In this document: piece by piece, positions 7,166-17,727 of the stretch
How the letters are laid out: every line of letters starts with the position of its first letter
Numbering within the stretch: the first letter of the stretch is position 1
Assembly (NCBI GenBank): GCA_023461115.1
Contig: JAEWOA010000021.1
Coordinates: 1-29,516, forward strand
DNA from: Actinomycetes bacterium
GTDB taxonomy: Bacteria > Actinomycetota > Actinomycetes > Actinomycetales > Cellulomonadaceae
DNA length: 29,516 bases
Direction of reading: 5' to 3'
Notes under the pieces: model-generated
What the model was told of the DNA's origin: nothing
The model's database searches: none
Seen by the model: the letters and a program-made list of their open reading frames with translations, nothing else
Made by a program: the position numbers and the translations under genes

Positions 7166-7818
7166 ACGAGCGCATCCGCCCCGCGGCCGACTCGACCCGG
7201 TGGGGACCCGCGATCGACGAGGCGGTGAACGTCGTCGCACGCGGCGGCCTCGTCGTCCTGCCGACCGACACGGTCTACGGCATCGGCGCCGACGCGTTCT
7301 CGCCGCCCGCGGTGCAGGCCCTGCTCGACGCCAAGGGCCGCGGGCGCCAGATGCCGCCACCGGTGCTGATCGCGGACGTCCTGACGCTCGACGGGCTGGC
7401 CACCGACGTCTCGGCGCATGCGCGGCTGCTCGCGGAGGCGTTCTGGCCCGGTGGGCTGACCCTCGTCGTGTCCGCGCAGCCGTCGCTCGCGTGGGACCTG
7501 GGGGAGACGCGCGGCACCGTCGCGCTGCGGGTGCCGGACCACGAGACGGCGCGGGCCCTGCTGCGCCGCACCGGCCCGATGGCGGTCTCGAGCGCCAACC
7601 GCACCGGCAATGCCGCGGCGACGACCGCCCAGGACGCGCACGACCAGCTCGGTGACCGCGTCGCGCTGTACCTGGATGCGGGCGAGGCGCCGGGCGGGGT
7701 CTCGTCGAGCATCGTCGACGCGACGAACGGCGGCCTGCGGCTGCTGCGCGCCGGCGCCATCAGCCTCGAGCGCCTGCGCGAGGTCGCGCCCGTCGAGGGC
7801 CCGGAGGACGCCGGGTGA
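7162..7818 (+). CDS. tsaC: L-threonylcarbamoyladenylate synthase (YrdC/Sua5 family)
   Basis: 218 residues. It makes threonylcarbamoyl-AMP from threonine, bicarbonate and ATP, the first step of t6A formation at position 37 of ANN-decoding tRNAs. The YrdC domain covers most of the protein: GLVVLPTDTVYGIGADA near the N-terminus, FWPGGLTLVV in the middle, VALRVPDH and the SSANRTGNAAATT signature after it. It is of the TsaC/YwlC size without the full Sua5 C-terminal domain. The GTG start overlaps the prmC stop (GTGA) and its own stop overlaps wecA, indicating one tightly coupled operon, as in mycobacteria. Confidence 0.93.
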   Translation: MNERIRPAADSTRWGPAIDEAVNVVARGGLVVLPTDTVYGIGADAFSPPAVQALLDAKGRGRQMPPPVLIADVLTLDGLATDVSAHARLLAEAFWPGGLTLVVSAQPSLAWDLGETRGTVALRVPDHETARALLRRTGPMAVSSANRTGNAAATTAQDAHDQLGDRVALYLDAGEAPGGVSSSIVDATNGGLRLLRAGAISLERLREVAPVEGPEDAG

Positions 7819-8924
7819 GGGTCTACCTCCTGATCGGCGTGATCGCGGCCGCGGTCGCGTACCTGATGACGCCGCTCGCGCGCTGGTGCGCGCTGCGCTG
7901 GGGCGCGATCACCGCGGTGCGGGACCGGGACGTGCACGCGATCCCGACGCCCCGCCTCGGCGGGCTCGCGATGTTCGCGGGCATCCTCATCTCGATCCTG
8001 ATGGTGTCGCAGCTGCCGTTCCTGGCGGGCGTGTACGACAACCCGCGCGCGCTGATCGGGATCGTCGGCGGTGGCGCCATGGTGTGCCTGCTCGGCGTCG
8101 CCGACGACATCTGGGACCTGGACTGGCTCACCAAGCTGCTCGGGCAGATCCTCGCCGCCGGGTTCCTGTGCTGGCAGGGAGTGCAGCTGTTCCAGCTGCC
8201 GATCGGCGGCGTGACGGTGAGCTCCACGCGCATGTGGACGTTCCTGACGATCGTCACGGTCGTCATCGCCATGAACGCGGTGAACTTCGTCGACGGCCTC
8301 GACGGGCTGGCTGCGGGCGTGCTCGCGATCGGCGGCGCCGCATTCTTCCTGTACACGTATCTGCTCACGCGTGAGACGTCGGCGTCGTACGCGAGCCTCG
8401 CGTCGCTCGTCCTGGCCGCGCTCGTCGGAGCGTGTGTGGGGTTCCTGCCGCACAACGTCTATCCGGCGCGCATCTTCATGGGCGACTCGGGCGCCATGCT
8501 GTTGGGCTTCGTGCTCGCGGCCGCGGTGATCGTCGTGACGGGCCAGATCGAGCCCGAGCAGGTCTCCCGGCGCCAGTCGTTCCCCGCCTTCTTACCGATG
8601 CTCCTGCCGTTCGCCGTGCTGCTGCTCCCTCTGCTGGACATGGGGCTCGCGATCATCAGGCGCGTCGGCACGGGCAAGTCGCCGTTCCACCCGGACCGCC
8701 TGCACCTGCACCACCGGCTCCTGGCCCTCGGCCACTCACACCGCCGCGCGGTGGCGATCATGTACGTGTGGACCGCGGTGTTCGCGTTCGGCGTGGGCGC
8801 CCTCGTGCTGTTCTCGACGACGACCGTGCTGTGGCTGTTCGCCGCCGGCGTGGTCGTCGCCACGCTCCTGACCGTAGGACCCTTGCGCGGCCGTTCCGCG
8901 CGACCGCCCGTGGAGGCCTCATGA
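7815..8924 (+). CDS. wecA: Decaprenyl-phosphate GlcNAc-1-phosphate transferase, WecA/Rfe type
   Basis: 369-residue polytopic member of the MraY/WecA family, about 10-11 membrane helices. It transfers GlcNAc-1-P from UDP-GlcNAc to polyprenyl phosphate, starting wall teichoic-like or arabinogalactan linkage-unit synthesis. The family's cytoplasmic motifs are in order: PTPRLGG (45-50), ADDIWDLDW (D97, D98), NFVDGLDG (157-164), FMGDSG (221-226), and HPDRLHLHH (292-300), the basic loop that marks WecA-type enzymes. GTG start overlaps the tsaC stop and the end overlaps atpI. The position just upstream of atpI matches Rv1302 of M. tuberculosis. Confidence 0.92.
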   Translation: MRVYLLIGVIAAAVAYLMTPLARWCALRWGAITAVRDRDVHAIPTPRLGGLAMFAGILISILMVSQLPFLAGVYDNPRALIGIVGGGAMVCLLGVADDIWDLDWLTKLLGQILAAGFLCWQGVQLFQLPIGGVTVSSTRMWTFLTIVTVVIAMNAVNFVDGLDGLAAGVLAIGGAAFFLYTYLLTRETSASYASLASLVLAALVGACVGFLPHNVYPARIFMGDSGAMLLGFVLAAAVIVVTGQIEPEQVSRRQSFPAFLPMLLPFAVLLLPLLDMGLAIIRRVGTGKSPFHPDRLHLHHRLLALGHSHRRAVAIMYVWTAVFAFGVGALVLFSTTTVLWLFAAGVVVATLLTVGPLRGRSARPPVEAS

Positions 8925-9388
8925 CCGACGCAACGCCGACCCCCGACACCCCCGCCTCGCGGACACCGACCAGCGCGGAGGCGATCTTCCGGCGCTCGCT
9001 GCGCAGCGTGCTGTGGCTGCTGGGGGCGCTCACCGTGCTGGGCATCGGCATCGGGTACCTGGTCGCCGGCGCCGAAGGAGTGTGGGGCGCGCTCATCGGC
9101 GTGGGGCTGGCGCTCGTGTTCTCGGGCACGACGATCGTCGCGATGCTGCGCACCGTGCACTCGTCGCCGCAGGTCATGGCGGGTGTCGTGATGGGCTCGT
9201 GGCTGGCCAAGGTGCTGGTCGTGATCGTCGTGCTCGCGGTGCTGCGAGACCAGACGTTCTACAGCAAGGGCGTGCTCGCCGCGGTCTTGCTCGCGGGCGT
9301 GCTGGGGTCGGCGTACCTTGACTACCGGGCCGTGTACTACAGCCGCCTGCCGTACGTGGAGCCTGCGTCAGAGGACCCCCGCGCATAG
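8921..9388 (+). CDS. atpI: AtpI-like membrane protein of the ATP synthase operon
   Basis: 155 residues with four predicted helices (about 27-50, 53-74, 85-106, 116-136) after a Thr/Pro-rich N-terminus. It corresponds by position and topology to Rv1303 and to AtpI, which in other bacteria helps c-ring assembly and may carry Mg2+; that role is transferred from relatives, not shown here. The ATG overlaps the wecA stop (ATGA) and is preceded by GGAGG 5 nt upstream. Sequence similarity to classical AtpI is weak, so the name rests largely on context. Confidence 0.75.
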   Translation: MTDATPTPDTPASRTPTSAEAIFRRSLRSVLWLLGALTVLGIGIGYLVAGAEGVWGALIGVGLALVFSGTTIVAMLRTVHSSPQVMAGVVMGSWLAKVLVVIVVLAVLRDQTFYSKGVLAAVLLAGVLGSAYLDYRAVYYSRLPYVEPASEDPRA

Positions 9389-9390
9389 GT

Positions 9391-9396
9391 TAGGCT
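9391..9396 (+). promoter_or_regulatory. Possible -10 element before atpB
   Basis: TAGGCT fits the actinobacterial TANNNT pattern just after the atpI stop, 83 nt before the proposed atpB start. No convincing -35 is seen; the operon may equally be transcribed from upstream. Confidence 0.2.
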
Positions 9397-9467
9397 TCGT
9401 CCATTCCATGACGGCCAGGCGCCGATTCTGTGCACGCGAGGAAGCGGCGCGCGGTGCCACGACCACC

Positions 9468-9481
9468 AGGAGTTCGCTCTG
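9468..9481 (+). promoter_or_regulatory. Ribosome binding site and CTG start codon of atpB
   Basis: AGGAG at 9468-9472 lies 6 nt before CTG at 9479-9481. In this frame there is no ATG, GTG or TTG between the atpI stop (9386-9388) and GTG 9644, which lies inside the first membrane helix. Confidence 0.65.
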
Positions 9482-10294
9482 TCCAGCCTCGCGACCGTTC
9501 TGACTCTCGCGTCCGACGAGAGCGGCAACGGCTTCCACGCGCCCTCCATCGCGGACTTCTTCCCGCCGCCGATCCTCTTCGAAGGCACGATCTTCGAGTT
9601 CAACCGGATCCAGTTCGTCCGCCTCGTCGCGGCCGTCGCGCTCGTGATCGTGTTCGTGGTCGCCGCGCGCCGCGCCAAGCTGGTGCCTGGCCGGTTCCAG
9701 AACGTCATCGAGATGGGCCTGGACTTCGTCCGCGTGAATGTGGCCGAGGAGATTCTCGGCAAGGCGCGCGCACGCAAGCACACGGCGCTGCTGACGACGA
9801 TGTTCTTCGCGATCCTCGCGTTCAACATCACGTCGGTGATCCCGGGCCTGAACATCGCCGGCACGTCGCTGATCGGCCTGCCGATCCTGCTCGCGGCGTG
9901 GGCGTACGTCCGCTACCTCGGCGCAGGCGTCAAGGAGCACGGCGTCGGCGGGTTCCTCAAGGCGAGCCTGTTCCCGCCCGGCGTGCCGTGGTTCATGTAC
10001 GTGCTGCTCACGCCGATCGAGTTCCTGACGGTCTTCATCATCCGGCCCGCCACGCTCGCGCTGCGACTCATGGCCAACATGGTCGCCGGCCACCTGATGC
10101 TGGTGCTGTGCTTCTCGGCGACGCAGTTCTTCCTCGTCGACGAGACGTGGGCCATGAAGCCGTTCGGCCTCCTCACCTTCGTCGCGGGCTTCGCGATGAC
10201 GCTGTTCGAGATGTTCGTCGCGGCCCTGCAGGCCTACATCTTCGTCGTCCTGACGGCTGTCTACATCAGCCTGTCGGTCGAGGAAGAGCACTGA
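9479..10294 (+). CDS. atpB: ATP synthase Fo subunit a, apparent CTG start
   Basis: 271 residues from the CTG, in the normal range for actinobacterial subunit a. It forms the proton half-channels against the c-ring. The N-terminal FHAPSIADFFPP...FEGTIFEFNRIQFVRL is the conserved family start, so a start at GTG 9644 (216 aa) would remove the periplasmic N-terminus and half of the first helix. The essential Arg is R196 in ALRLMANMVAGHLML; the last helices (FEMFVAALQAYIFVVL) are intact. The CTG at 9479 is the only near-cognate codon with a well-placed ribosome binding site. A sequencing error at this site is the alternative. Confidence 0.9.
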   Translation: MSSLATVLTLASDESGNGFHAPSIADFFPPPILFEGTIFEFNRIQFVRLVAAVALVIVFVVAARRAKLVPGRFQNVIEMGLDFVRVNVAEEILGKARARKHTALLTTMFFAILAFNITSVIPGLNIAGTSLIGLPILLAAWAYVRYLGAGVKEHGVGGFLKASLFPPGVPWFMYVLLTPIEFLTVFIIRPATLALRLMANMVAGHLMLVLCFSATQFFLVDETWAMKPFGLLTFVAGFAMTLFEMFVAALQAYIFVVLTAVYISLSVEEEH

Positions 10295-10322
10295 GTCCCC
10301 AGACCCCAAGTACCACCAGAAC

Positions 10323-10370
10323 CGAGGGCCGCGGCCCTCGCCCAGCACGTGTAGTCGGCCGACCGGCCGG
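10323..10370 (+). promoter_or_regulatory. Palindromes in the atpB-atpE spacer
   Basis: A perfect 18-bp palindrome CGAGGGCCGCGGCCCTCG (10323-10340) is followed by GTCGGCCGAC (10354-10363) and CCGGCCGG (10363-10370), all in the 102-nt spacer before atpE. Atp operons need about ten c subunits per complex, and a structured leader here could protect or boost atpE mRNA. The function is inferred. Confidence 0.45.
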
Positions 10371-10396
10371 GTACCCAACCGGAAGGAAGAGCAACC

Positions 10397-10642
10397 GTGG
10401 CTCTTAACGAGACCATCCTCGCGGCCGAGAACGCCGTCTCGGGCAACCTCGCCACCCTCGGCTACGGCCTCGCCGTCATCGGCCCCGGCATCGGCCTGGG
10501 CATCCTGATCGGCAAGACGATCGAGGGCATGGCGCGTCAGCCGGAGGTGTCGGGCCAGCTCCGCACCACCATGTTCATCGGTATCGGCTTCGTCGAGGTC
10601 CTCGGCCTCCTCGGCCTGATCACCGGCTTCCTCTTCCCGTGA
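10397..10642 (+). CDS. atpE: ATP synthase Fo subunit c
   Basis: 81-residue helical hairpin proteolipid. Helix 1 carries the Gly-rich packing motif GPGIGLGILIGK (29-40), the polar loop is ARQPE (46-50), and the ion-binding carboxylate is E67 in GFVEVLGLL. The residues after E67 are V and L rather than the Ser/Thr needed for sodium, so proton coupling is expected. GTG start with AAGGAAG upstream, a strong site fitting high expression. The stop overlaps the GTG of atpF by 4 nt. Confidence 0.96.
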   Translation: MALNETILAAENAVSGNLATLGYGLAVIGPGIGLGILIGKTIEGMARQPEVSGQLRTTMFIGIGFVEVLGLLGLITGFLFP

Positions 10643-11232
10643 GCGCCGCCGCGATCGCCGCGGCTGTCGTGACGGCCGCGGAGTCTTCCGAGGACATCGA
10701 CGGCATCCAGCTCCTGCTCCCGGAGCCGTACGACCTCTTCTGGTCTGCCGTGGTGCTGGCGATCATCGCCTTCGCGTTCTACAAGTGGGCCCTGCCGGTC
10801 TTCACGCGCATCCTCGACGAGCGCACCGAGAAGATCGAGGGCGGCCTGGCCAAGGCGGAGTCGGCGCAGGCCGAGGCAGCCGCGGCGCTGGCCGAGTACC
10901 ACCAGCAGCTCGCCGAGGCCCGCACCGAGGCGGCCCGCATCCGTGAGGACGCGCGCGCCGAGGGCGGCCTGATCGTGGCCGAGCTGCGCCAGAAGGCCAG
11001 CGACGACGCCGCGCGCATCACCGAGAACGCGCACCGCGCGATCGAGGCGGAGCGCCAGCAGGCCGCGGTGTCGCTGCGCGCCGACGTGGGCGCGCTGGCC
11101 ACCGAGCTCGCGTCGAAGATCGTCGGCGAGTCGCTCGAGGACACCGCGCGCCAGTCGCGCGTCGTCGAGCGCTTCCTGGACGAGCTCGAGGCGAACACCT
11201 CCGCGGGCACGGCGTCGGGTAAGGGGAACTGA
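10639..11232 (+). CDS. atpF: ATP synthase Fo subunit b
   Basis: 197-residue peripheral stalk subunit: a single membrane helix (about 32-51, LFWSAVVLAIIAFAFYKW) followed by a long charged helix rich in Ala, Glu and Arg that dimerises and reaches the delta subunit. The N-terminal extension of about 30 residues is usual for actinobacteria. The GTG start overlaps the atpE stop, and the TGA overlaps the atpH ATG by 1 nt. Unlike mycobacteria, delta is a separate protein and is not fused to a second b subunit. Confidence 0.94.
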   Translation: MSAAAIAAAVVTAAESSEDIDGIQLLLPEPYDLFWSAVVLAIIAFAFYKWALPVFTRILDERTEKIEGGLAKAESAQAEAAAALAEYHQQLAEARTEAARIREDARAEGGLIVAELRQKASDDAARITENAHRAIEAERQQAAVSLRADVGALATELASKIVGESLEDTARQSRVVERFLDELEANTSAGTASGKGN

Positions 11233-12044
11233 TGCGCGGAACGAGTCGCGCGTCGCTCGCGGCGGCGGAGGGGCGGTTCGACCCGGTCCTGGCCGCCGCG
11301 GGCGCGCAGGCGTCCGACCTGGGGGAGCAGTTGTTCGCCCTCGTCGACGCGCTGGACTCCTCCGGCTCGCTGCGCCGGACGCTGGCGGACCCGTCGATCG
11401 ACGGCGAGGCGAAGGCCGGCCTGGCCGGCCGGCTGCTCGCCGCCGCGGACCCGCGCGCGGTCGAGGCCGCGCAGGGGCTCGTGCGGTCGCGCTGGTCGGC
11501 TGACGCCGACCTCGCGGACGCCGTCGAGCACCTCGCGTTCCACGCCGTGCTGGCGCGCGCCGAGAACGACGGCACGCTCGAGCGGGTCGAGGAGGAGCTC
11601 TTCCGCTTCTCCCGCGCGCTGGCGGGCCAGCGTGAGGTGCGCCGGACCCTGTTCGACTCGAGCGTCCTGCGGCACGCGCGCGTCAAGCTGGTCGACGACA
11701 TCCTCGCGGGCCGCACGTCGCCGGTGACAGCGATCGTCGCGCGCCGGGCGGCCGCCGCCCCGCGTGGCCGCCGGTATGTCGCGACGCTCGGCCACCTCGC
11801 CGACCTGATCGCGGCGCGCCGCCAACGCCAGGTCGCGACGATCACGACCGCGACCGACCTGTCGGCCGCGCAGCGCGACCGCCTCGGCGGGATCCTGCGG
11901 CAGGCCTACGGGCGCGACGTGCAGCTGAACGTGGTGCACGACACCTCTGTGCTCGGCGGCATGCGCATCCAGGTGGGACCGCAGGTGGTCGACTCGACCG
12001 TGCTGGCCCGCCTCGCCGACGCCCGACGACGACTCGCCGGCTGA
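11232..12044 (+). CDS. atpH: ATP synthase F1 subunit delta
   Basis: 270 residues, longer than the 177 of E. coli delta but usual for actinobacteria. It joins the peripheral stalk to the top of the alpha3beta3 head. The N-terminal helical half contains DSSGSLRRTLADPSIDGEAKAGL, a region conserved in the family. The C-terminal half has LLGG-type elements: SVLGGMRIQVGPQVVDSTVLARL is the classical delta C-terminal signature. The ATG overlaps the atpF stop by one base. Confidence 0.93.
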   Translation: MRGTSRASLAAAEGRFDPVLAAAGAQASDLGEQLFALVDALDSSGSLRRTLADPSIDGEAKAGLAGRLLAAADPRAVEAAQGLVRSRWSADADLADAVEHLAFHAVLARAENDGTLERVEEELFRFSRALAGQREVRRTLFDSSVLRHARVKLVDDILAGRTSPVTAIVARRAAAAPRGRRYVATLGHLADLIAARRQRQVATITTATDLSAAQRDRLGGILRQAYGRDVQLNVVHDTSVLGGMRIQVGPQVVDSTVLARLADARRRLAG

Positions 12045-12061
12045 GCCCGGCCCATGACCAG

Positions 12062-12076
12062 CGCACGGACCGTGCG
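12062..12076 (+). repeat. Short palindrome in the atpH-atpA spacer
   Basis: CGCACGG-A-CCGTGCG, 7-bp arms with one central base, in the 50-nt spacer before the atpA ribosome binding site. As RNA it would need to open a few pairs for a loop. Role unknown. Confidence 0.35.
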
Positions 12077-12094
12077 TGATGACAGGAGAGAGCA

Positions 12095-13723
<1,629 letters not shown>

Positions 13724-13727
13724 GCAG

Positions 13728-14627
13728 ATGGCCGGTTCGCAGCGCGTCTACAAGCAGCGCATCAAGTCCACGCAGTCGCTCAAGAAGATGTTCCGGGCGC
13801 AGGAGCTCATCGCCGCGTCCCGCATCGGCCGGGCGCGCGACCGGATGAGCATGGCGTCGCCGTACTCGCGGGCGATCACGCGGGCCGTCTCGGCCGTCGC
13901 GACCCACTCGAACGTGTCCCACCCGTTCCTCACGGAGCGCACGGACACCAAGCGGGTCGCGGTCCTGCTGATCGCCTCGGACCGCGGCATGGCGGGCGCC
14001 TACTCGGCGAGCGTCATCCGCGAGACGGAGCGGTTGATCGGGCACCTCGAGTCCGAGGGCAAGCAGGTCGACCTGTTCGTCTCCGGCCGGCGGGCGGTCG
14101 GGTTCTACACGTTCCGCCAGCGTGAGCTCGCGGGGGCGTGGACGGGCTCGTCGGACGCGCCGTCGCCCGAGACCGCGCTGGAGATCGCGAACGCGCTGCT
14201 CGACAGGTTCCGCGCGCCGGCCGACGAGGGCGGCGTCAGCGAGGTCCACGTCGTGTACACGCAGTTCGTCAACATGGTCACGCAGAAGCCGCGTGTGATC
14301 CGGCTGCTCCCGCTCGAGGTCGTCGAGGGCGTCGCGCCCCCGGAGGACGGTGGCGCGATGCCGCTGTACGACTTCGAGCCGAGCGCCGAGGTCGTGCTCG
14401 ACGCCCTGCTCCCGCGGTACTTCCGCGCCCGGATCTTCGCGTGCCTGCTGCAGGCCGCGGCGTCCGAGCTCGCGTCGCGCCAACGGGCCATGCACACGGC
14501 GACCGACAACGCCGAGGACCTCATCCGCACGTACACCCGGCTGGCCAACCAGGCCCGCCAGGGCGAGATCACCCAGGAGATCAGCGAGATCGTGTCGGGC
14601 GCCGACGCGCTCGCCTCGGCCTCCTGA
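13728..14627 (+). CDS. atpG: ATP synthase F1 subunit gamma
   Basis: 299-residue central shaft. The N-terminal helix IKSTQSLKKMFRAQELIAASRIGRA and the C-terminal helix AMHTATDNAEDLIRTYTRLANQARQGEITQEISEIVSGA are the conserved coiled-coil that rotates in the head; the middle is the Rossmann-like domain. The ATG lies 4 nt after the atpA stop, with AAGG inside the end of atpA. Confidence 0.96.
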   Translation: MAGSQRVYKQRIKSTQSLKKMFRAQELIAASRIGRARDRMSMASPYSRAITRAVSAVATHSNVSHPFLTERTDTKRVAVLLIASDRGMAGAYSASVIRETERLIGHLESEGKQVDLFVSGRRAVGFYTFRQRELAGAWTGSSDAPSPETALEIANALLDRFRAPADEGGVSEVHVVYTQFVNMVTQKPRVIRLLPLEVVEGVAPPEDGGAMPLYDFEPSAEVVLDALLPRYFRARIFACLLQAAASELASRQRAMHTATDNAEDLIRTYTRLANQARQGEITQEISEIVSGADALASAS

Positions 14628-14657
14628 GCCACGACTGAGACAGAAAGCAGGCCAGAC

Positions 14658-16138
<1,481 letters not shown>

Positions 16139-16139
<1 letters not shown>

Positions 16140-16429
16140 TGGCGGACTCCACCCTCGAGGTCGACCTCGTCGCCACGGACGGCAAGGTCTGGTCGGGCAC
16201 TGCCCGCCAGGTCACCGCGCCCGCCGCTGACGGCGAGATCGGCATCCTCGCCGGGCACACGCCGATCCTCTCGGTGCTGCGCCCCGGTGAGGTCCGGGTC
16301 CGCCCGGTCGACGGCGGCGAGCCGCTCACGTGGGCGGTCGAGGGGGGCTTCCTCTCGGTCGACCACGACCGCGTCACGGTCGTCGTGGACGTCGCCGGCG
16401 GCGTCCAGGCTGAGACCCCCCGGGTCTGA
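16139..16429 (+). CDS. atpC: ATP synthase F1 subunit epsilon, short form
   Basis: Only 96 residues. The N-terminal beta-sandwich is complete, including PAADGEIGILAGHTPILSVLRPGEV and the last strands AVEGGFLSVDHDRVTVVVD. The protein ends about ten residues later, so the C-terminal two-helix hairpin (another 40 or more residues in E. coli and Bacillus, shorter in mycobacteria) is missing. The stop is followed closely by a new gene, with no frameshifted remnant visible. The subunit can couple shaft and c-ring but should lack the helical inhibitory arm. Confidence 0.94.
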
Positions 16430-16441
16430 GGCCGACACCAC

Positions 16442-16876
16442 GTGCCCACCCTCGTCATCGTCGCGCTGCTCGTCGTGGGCGTGGCTGTGCTCGCGGTCGG
16501 GGGCCTGTGGTGGTCTCGCACCCACACACTCGCGCGTCGCGTCGGGTCGTTCGGCTGCCTGCTTCAGCAGGCGGCGGGCGGCCCGACGTCGCGCGGGGTG
16601 GCCCAGTACGGCACGTCGCGCCTCTACTGGTGGCGGCATTGGTCGCTCGCGCCGCGTCCCGCGGTGCGTTGGGAGCGGTCGGGCCTGACGGTGCTGGACC
16701 GCGCGCCGCACCCGGCCGACGAGCACTGGTTCGTCGTGCGATGTCGTGCCGCGGCCGCCGACACCGGATCCCGCCGCGACACGGTCGAGTTCACGCTCGA
16801 GATGTCGCGCGAGGCCTACGCGGGCCTCACCTCGTGGATCGAGGCGACGCCGTCGCGCGTCGACTCGGTCATCTGA
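16442..16876 (+). CDS. DUF2550 membrane-anchored protein
   Basis: 144 residues: one N-terminal helix (about 3-24) and a small cytoplasmic domain with Trp-rich strands (RLYWWRHWSL, AVRWERSGL, DEHWFVVRCRA). It corresponds to Rv1312, found just after atpC in many actinobacteria; the function is unknown. The GTG start is 12 nt after atpC and the ribosome binding site is weak (GAGG, rather far), so it is probably the last gene of the atp transcript or coupled to it. The conserved neighbourhood is the only clue to a role. Confidence 0.8.
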   Translation: MPTLVIVALLVVGVAVLAVGGLWWSRTHTLARRVGSFGCLLQQAAGGPTSRGVAQYGTSRLYWWRHWSLAPRPAVRWERSGLTVLDRAPHPADEHWFVVRCRAAAADTGSRRDTVEFTLEMSREAYAGLTSWIEATPSRVDSVI

Positions 16877-16923
16877 CGTCCCCGGCACGTCATCCGACGT
16901 CCTAGCAACGCCAAGGAGGCGGC

Positions 16924-17619
16924 ATGCGTCTCGTCGTCGCGTCCTGCGCCGCCCGCTACTCGGGCCGGCTCAACGCCCATCTGCCGCGCGCGACCCGGCT
17001 CGTCGTGGTCAAGGCGGACGGCAGCGTGCTGCTGCACTCCGACGGCGGCTCGTACAAGCCGTTGAACTGGATGAGCCCGCCGTGCACGCTCAGCGTCGGG
17101 GAGCCCGACGACGAGCAGGCCGCGGCCGGCGTGACCGCGGTCTGGACGGTGCAGCACACCAAGTCGGACGACCGCCTGGTGATCGACATCTACGACGTGC
17201 AGCACGACAGCGCGCACGACCTGGGGATCGACCCCGGGCTGGTGAAGGACGGCGTCGAGGCGCACCTGCAGGAGCTCCTGGCGGCGCAGATCGGCCTGCT
17301 GGGCGACGGCCACACCCTGGTGCGCCGCGAGTACCCGACCGCGATCGGCCCGGTCGACATCCTGGCCCGCGATGGCGCGGGCGGCTCGGTCGCGATCGAG
17401 ATCAAGCGCCGCGGCGACATCGACGGGGTCGAGCAGCTCACGCGCTACCTGGAGCTCCTCAACCGGGACCCGCTCCTGGCGCCGGTGCGCGGTGTGTTCG
17501 CGGCGCAGGAGATCAAGCCGCAGGCTCGCGTGCTTGCCGTCGACCGGGGCATCGCGTGCCTCACGCTCGACTACGAGGCGATGCGCGGCGTGGACGACGT
17601 GGACTCGCGCCTCTTCTAG
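16924..17619 (+). CDS. nucS: Mismatch endonuclease NucS/EndoMS
   Basis: 231 residues. In actinobacteria lacking MutS/MutL it cuts both strands at G-T, G-G and T-T mismatches and gives non-canonical mismatch repair. The N-terminal DNA-binding/dimerisation domain starts MRLVVASCAARYSGRL and includes SYKPLNWMSPP. The C-terminal PD-(D/E)XK nuclease shows D145 (GPVDIL), E159 and K161 (AIEIKRR), then EQLTRYLELL. The last five residues DSRLF resemble a sliding-clamp-binding motif. AAGGAGG 5 nt before the ATG is a very strong site, so it is translated independently of the DUF2550 gene. Confidence 0.94.
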   Translation: MRLVVASCAARYSGRLNAHLPRATRLVVVKADGSVLLHSDGGSYKPLNWMSPPCTLSVGEPDDEQAAAGVTAVWTVQHTKSDDRLVIDIYDVQHDSAHDLGIDPGLVKDGVEAHLQELLAAQIGLLGDGHTLVRREYPTAIGPVDILARDGAGGSVAIEIKRRGDIDGVEQLTRYLELLNRDPLLAPVRGVFAAQEIKPQARVLAVDRGIACLTLDYEAMRGVDDVDSRLF

Positions 17620-17635
17620 CCCTCACGCTCGAGCG

Positions 17636-17658
17636 GTGCGGGCTCGGCATGCCCGCAC
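17636..17658 (+). terminator. Hairpin after nucS
   Basis: Perfect 8-bp stem GTGCGGGC / GCCCGCAC with a 7-nt loop, 16 nt after the nucS stop. It likely ends the long atp-nucS transcript. Confidence 0.6.
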
Positions 17659-17727
17659 GTCATGGCGTTGCTACGGTCGAGTTGCTCGGCGTGAGCGCGT
17701 CGGGCTTCCGAGTGTCGGGAGGGCGGG

